A stretch of DNA of 64,000 nucleotides from JAPLJC01 sp052326585 (GTDB lineage: Bacteria > Desulfobacterota > Desulfobaccia > Desulfobaccales > 0-14-0-80-60-11). Where the stretch lies: positions 1 through 64,000 of the forward strand of contig JBKQLU010000070.1 of assembly GCA_052326585.1 (NCBI GenBank), in the 5' to 3' direction. Of this stretch, positions 60,563 to 64,000 are shown one piece after another. Positions within the stretch are counted from its first letter, which is position 1. Every line of letters starts with the position of its first letter. Made by a program: the position numbers and the translations under genes. The notes beneath the pieces are model-generated. The model ran no database searches. It was not told the origin of the DNA and saw only the letters and a list, made by a program, of their open reading frames with translations.

Positions 60563-63500
60563 TCAATTAGGCGTTTGACTGGGCACCACGGCTAGGCTCA
60601 CTGCGACATAGTGCTCCTGACGGTCGTCAACCAGGGGAATAGAGTTATCGGGGTGGTCGACGCCATCCAAGGTCACACGCGTCCCGCCATCCTCGGCCGG
60701 CGCCTGCTGGACGCTGATGTGGTAGACCGTCTCCCGATACCGGTAGTGCATTGTGAAGCCTGGCCAATCCGGCGGGAGACACGGCGTGAACCGCAGCTTG
60801 TCCACCTCAAGCCTCAGCCCCAGAAGTGATTCCACGATCAGCCGGTACATCCAGCCGGCAGACCCCGTGTACCAGGTCCAGCCACCGCGGCCAGTATGAG
60901 GCGAGAGCGCATAGACGTCGGCCGTAACGACGTAGGGTTCCACTTTATAGATGGCGATCTGTTCCGGAGAGCTGGCATGGTTGACCGGATTGATCATTCC
61001 CAGTAGTTCCCAGGCGCGCCCCTTATCGCCCAAGGCCGCGAAGGCCATCGTCACCCAGAGCGCCGCGTGGGTGTATTGTCCGCCGTTCTCTCGCACCCCG
61101 GGGACGTAGCCTTTGATGTAGCCGGGATTCAAATCCGACTTGTCAAACGGCGGATCCAGGAGCTGGATGAGGGCCTGCTCCCGGCGCACGAGGCGCTGAG
61201 CCACTGCTTGCATGGCCCGGCGCGCTCGCGCCGCATCCCCCGCACCGGATAGAACGGACCAGCTCTGCGAGGTCGAATCGATCTGGCACTCGGGGTTGCC
61301 CGCCGACCCCAGCGGTGAACCGTCGTCGAAGTAGGCGCGGCGATACCACTCGCCGTCCCAGCCATGCTTTTTGATATTGCGGCGCAGCCTGCCCGCCTCC
61401 CTGGCGCAACGCGCGGCGAAGGAGACATCACCATGCCTGCGGGCCACCTCGGTGAAGCGCATGAGCACTTCATAAAGGAAAAAGCCCAACCAGACGCTTT
61501 CCCCCTTGCCGTGTTCGCCCACCAAGTTCATGCCGTCATTCCAGTCGCCGGAGCCCATGAACGGCAAGCCGTGCGCGCCAAACCTGAGGCCCCGCAAGAT
61601 GGCCCGCACACAGTGGTCATACAAACTGGCCGCTTCTGGAGACCGGTTGGGCAGATCGTAATACGAGTCCTCCTCCGCGTTTACCGGGCGGCCCTGGAGG
61701 AAGTGGATAGGCTCAGCCAACACGCCGGTGTCCCCGGTGTTGAGGACGTAGCGGCACGTCGCCAGTGGCAGCCAGAGGTAATCATCGGAGCAATGGGTCC
61801 GCACCCCCCGGCCCGAAGGAGGGTGCCACCAATGCTGGACATCTCCTTCCGGGAACTGGCGGGAGGCGCACAGGAGCAGGTGCTGGCGCACCAGTTGCGG
61901 CTCGGCGTAGATCAGGGCCATCACGTCCTGCAACTGATCGCGGAAACCGAAGGCGCCCCCCGACTGGTAGTAGCCGCTGCGCGCCCAAAGGCGGCACGCC
62001 AGGGTCTGGTATAAGAGCCAGCCGTTCGTGAGCACGTTGAGGGACTGGTCGGGGGTTTCCACTTGCACGGCGCCGAGAGTATGATTCCAGTATTGCCACA
62101 CCGCATCGAGGGCAGCGCGCGCCGCGGTTGAGCCTCGAAAGCGCTGCACCAGGTCCCTGGCGTCATCGACGTCTCGCCCTGCGCCGAGCGTGAAGACGAT
62201 CTCCCGCTCCTGCCCGGGGGCCAATTCGAAAGGAACCTGAAGCGCGGCACAGGGGTCCAAACCTGCCCCCACCCTTCCAGAAAGCCGCAACCGGGACATG
62301 GCGGCCGGACTGCGCAGCGTGCCGTTCCGTCCCAGGAATTCAGTCCGGTCACCGCTTACGGTCCGGGGCGCGGCATCCACCTGGAAGAAGGCAACTCGAT
62401 CGCTGAACTCCGTGTTATAGGGGTTGCGCGCTAAGAGCGCGCCGCTATGCGGGTCAATTTCTGTGAAAACGTGCATGGTGGCTTGGGCCCGTTGATCTCC
62501 CAGCACCCATTCTAAGTAGCCGGTGGCGGAGAGCCGGCGCGACCGGCCGGACCCGTTCCGTACCTTGAGCACCGTGAACTTGATGGGCGCCTCCAGGGCC
62601 ACGTAAACCCACACCTCGGAGCTAATGCCGTCCTCGGTGTGCTCAAAAACGCTGTAGCCGAATCCGTGGCGGCTGGCGTAGGGCAGCGCGCCGCGACTGG
62701 GCAGCGGCATGGGGGACCAGAAGTGGCCGGTCTCTTCGTCACGAAGGTACAAGGCTTCTCCCCGTGAATCGCTGACGGGATCGTTCCCCCAGGGAGTGAG
62801 GCGGAACTCGTGGGCATTCTCGCTCCAGGTATAGGCCAGGCCGCTCTCTGAGATGACGGTTCCGAAGTGCGGGTTGGCCAGCACATTTACCCAGGGCGCC
62901 GGAGTCACCTGCCGGCTGGTAGTCGTAATGACATATTCGCGTCCGTCGGGGGTGAATCCGCCCAGCCCGTTGAAGAATGTCAGATCACCCCGGGACAACT
63001 CGTCCGTCCCCGGGGTGGCGGTGCGGTGGATTCGGGTCGGCATCAGGGGCGGTACGGTAACTTCCACCTGGCCCCGGCGGTTGAGTTGGGCTTCCAGCGC
63101 TCCCCGGCTATCAGTGAGGATGGCGCGAGCCACCGTTTGGAAGAGAATGCGGTCCTCTTCGGATATCTGGTCCGCAGGTCTAACAAAAATGCCGCCTGGC
63201 CGATCTATCTCGCTGGCTTCGACTCCTGCGGCAATAAGCCCCATGATCTGGTCGTGGAGAAGTTGCCGATAACCGGCGTGATCTTCATTCCAGACCATCA
63301 GGTCCACCGGCAGTCCTTTTAAACACCAGTAGGCATGGGCCTGTATGAGTTGGCGCACCAGATCGATATTGGCCGGATCTTCAATCTGCAGCAACACGAT
63401 GGGCAAATCACCGGAAATGGAGTAGCCCCAAAGACCGGATTGCTCGCGGCGGTTCTTGATGAGGACGCTGGCGTCGGCTCGCAGCGAAGCATTGGCGTAG

Positions 63501-64000
63501 ATTACCGAGCTCGCCAGACGACAGTAGAGCTGCGCTTCCGCTTCTGAGGCATTGATCTGCCGCAAGGTCACCTGGTTATGTGTCCAGGCCAAATCAAAGA
63601 CGCGATCCGCCAAACGCCGATCCTGGTATTTCTCCACCAGGCCCAGGCACGCCTCGCGAGTTTCGCCGATGCCGGAGACGACATTGACCGTTGCCGCTTC
63701 TCCCGGATTGAGCACCAGCCGACACCGGATGGCGACGATCGGGTCCAGCACTGAGCCTTCGCTGCCCGAGAGCGCCGCGGGACCGCGCAGCGCCTGTGGA
63801 TCGGCGGCGGTCCGGCCGCGGCCGATGAACTGCATGCGGTCAGTCTCGTAGGAAATCTCTTCAATCTCCGCCCCGTGCACTGCCATTAGGTGAAACATCC
63901 AGAGCGCCTGCTCGTCGATGGAGCGGGGCCGGCGAGTGCAGAGGATCGCCTGCCGCTGGCGGATAATCTCAGACTGCACAAAGAGATTGCTGAACGCCGG
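60563..64000 (-). CDS. Cyclic beta-1,2-glucan synthase-like protein, GH94 part (5' end outside the window)
   Basis: The frame stays open to the window edge (PAFSNLFVQSEIIRQRQAIL), so the gene begins further right. What is visible, over 1,140 residues, has the NdvB glycan phosphorylase half: a beta-sandwich N-part with GLGGFTPDGREYVITTTSRQ and TPWGNDPVSDSRGEALYLRD, then the (alpha/alpha)6 barrel with RDQLQDVMALIYAEPQL and the catalytic region FMGSGDWNDGMNLVGEHGKG. GH94 phosphorolyses or releases glucan chains in cyclic glucan synthesis. The glycosyltransferase half would be off the window. It could also be a stand-alone GH94 enzyme. Confidence 0.85.
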   Translation of the reverse strand, partial: PAFSNLFVQSEIIRQRQAILCTRRPRSIDEQALWMFHLMAVHGAEIEEISYETDRMQFIGRGRTAADPQALRGPAALSGSEGSVLDPIVAIRCRLVLNPGEAATVNVVSGIGETREACLGLVEKYQDRRLADRVFDLAWTHNQVTLRQINASEAEAQLYCRLASSVIYANASLRADASVLIKNRREQSGLWGYSISGDLPIVLLQIEDPANIDLVRQLIQAHAYWCLKGLPVDLMVWNEDHAGYRQLLHDQIMGLIAAGVEASEIDRPGGIFVRPADQISEEDRILFQTVARAILTDSRGALEAQLNRRGQVEVTVPPLMPTRIHRTATPGTDELSRGDLTFFNGLGGFTPDGREYVITTTSRQVTPAPWVNVLANPHFGTVISESGLAYTWSENAHEFRLTPWGNDPVSDSRGEALYLRDEETGHFWSPMPLPSRGALPYASRHGFGYSVFEHTEDGISSEVWVYVALEAPIKFTVLKVRNGSGRSRRLSATGYLEWVLGDQRAQATMHVFTEIDPHSGALLARNPYNTEFSDRVAFFQVDAAPRTVSGDRTEFLGRNGTLRSPAAMSRLRLSGRVGAGLDPCAALQVPFELAPGQEREIVFTLGAGRDVDDARDLVQRFRGSTAARAALDAVWQYWNHTLGAVQVETPDQSLNVLTNGWLLYQTLACRLWARSGYYQSGGAFGFRDQLQDVMALIYAEPQLVRQHLLLCASRQFPEGDVQHWWHPPSGRGVRTHCSDDYLWLPLATCRYVLNTGDTGVLAEPIHFLQGRPVNAEEDSYYDLPNRSPEAASLYDHCVRAILRGLRFGAHGLPFMGSGDWNDGMNLVGEHGKGESVWLGFFLYEVLMRFTEVARRHGDVSFAARCAREAGRLRRNIKKHGWDGEWYRRAYFDDGSPLGSAGNPECQIDSTSQSWSVLSGAGDAARARRAMQAVAQRLVRREQALIQLLDPPFDKSDLNPGYIKGYVPGVRENGGQYTHAALWVTMAFAALGDKGRAWELLGMINPVNHASSPEQIAIYKVEPYVVTADVYALSPHTGRGGWTWYTGSAGWMYRLIVESLLGLRLEVDKLRFTPCLPPDWPGFTMHYRYRETVYHISVQQAPAEDGGTRVTLDGVDHPDNSIPLVDDRQEHYVAVSLAVVPSQTPN

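Overview
This is a GC-rich window from a Gram-negative bacterium. It carries LolA, a CpoB-like lipoprotein, a NodT-type outer-membrane channel and a BamE-like lipoprotein. The mix of NuoJ-N complex I, Ebo-type genes, a LutB-LutC fusion, a multihaem cytochrome and a Myxococcus dev-like CRISPR-Cas locus suggests a member of the former Deltaproteobacteria, probably Desulfobacterota. That placement is inference; no rRNA or other strong marker is present.

Left chromosomal arm (1-21.2 kb). The end of nuoJ is followed by nuoK, nuoL, nuoM and nuoN, the membrane arm of complex I. Next come an eboD/eboE pair, a single-PAS protein, a secreted cysteine-conserved protein and a SLOG-type Rossmann protein. 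A long minus-strand block then runs (reading leftwards) cpoB-like lipoprotein, PpiD-like chaperone, membrane protein, LutB-LutC fusion, M24 peptidase, tatC and plsB. PlsB contains a second, degenerate acyltransferase-like half.

Genomic island (21,322-40,867). The element sits in the 3' end of a tRNA-Val(CAC) gene. A 45-bp direct repeat marks both ends, and each end also carries a tandem pair of 11-bp repeats ending TGTGACC that look like integrase arm sites. From left to right it holds a tyrosine integrase; an Xre regulator with a predicted leaderless mRNA; a CRISPR array of 22 repeats; a complete minus-strand cas operon read cas6-cas3-cas8-cas7-cas5-cas4/cas1-cas2 (the MYXAN or 'dev' type, same order as the Myxococcus dev operon); a frameshifted restriction-modification remnant; a 58-residue protein; two cargo genes, one a HELAH metalloprotease; a DUF5681 small-terminase-like gene; and a replication module (AlpA-like HTH, a 33-residue ORF, a primase-polymerase/DUF3987 protein and a four-cysteine protein). 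No capsid, portal or large terminase gene is seen, so the island looks like a satellite-type or integrative element that carries a CRISPR-Cas system. One spacer matches a homologue of the island's own DUF5681 gene over 18 of 19 bases, in the same reading frame. This suggests that the array records competing elements of the same family.

Right chromosomal arm (41-64 kb). A GT21-like glycosyltransferase is followed by an IS3 OrfA fragment. Next is a very long CheB-CheR-PAS-kinase hybrid whose expected phospho-accepting histidine is glutamine. Then come lolA-nadA, an mdtABC-like RND efflux operon with its own NodT outer-membrane channel, a small membrane protein coupled to an 11-haem c/b cytochrome with CbcL-like layout, a BamE-like lipoprotein, and the 3' part of a GH94 cyclic-glucan-synthase-like gene that runs off the window.
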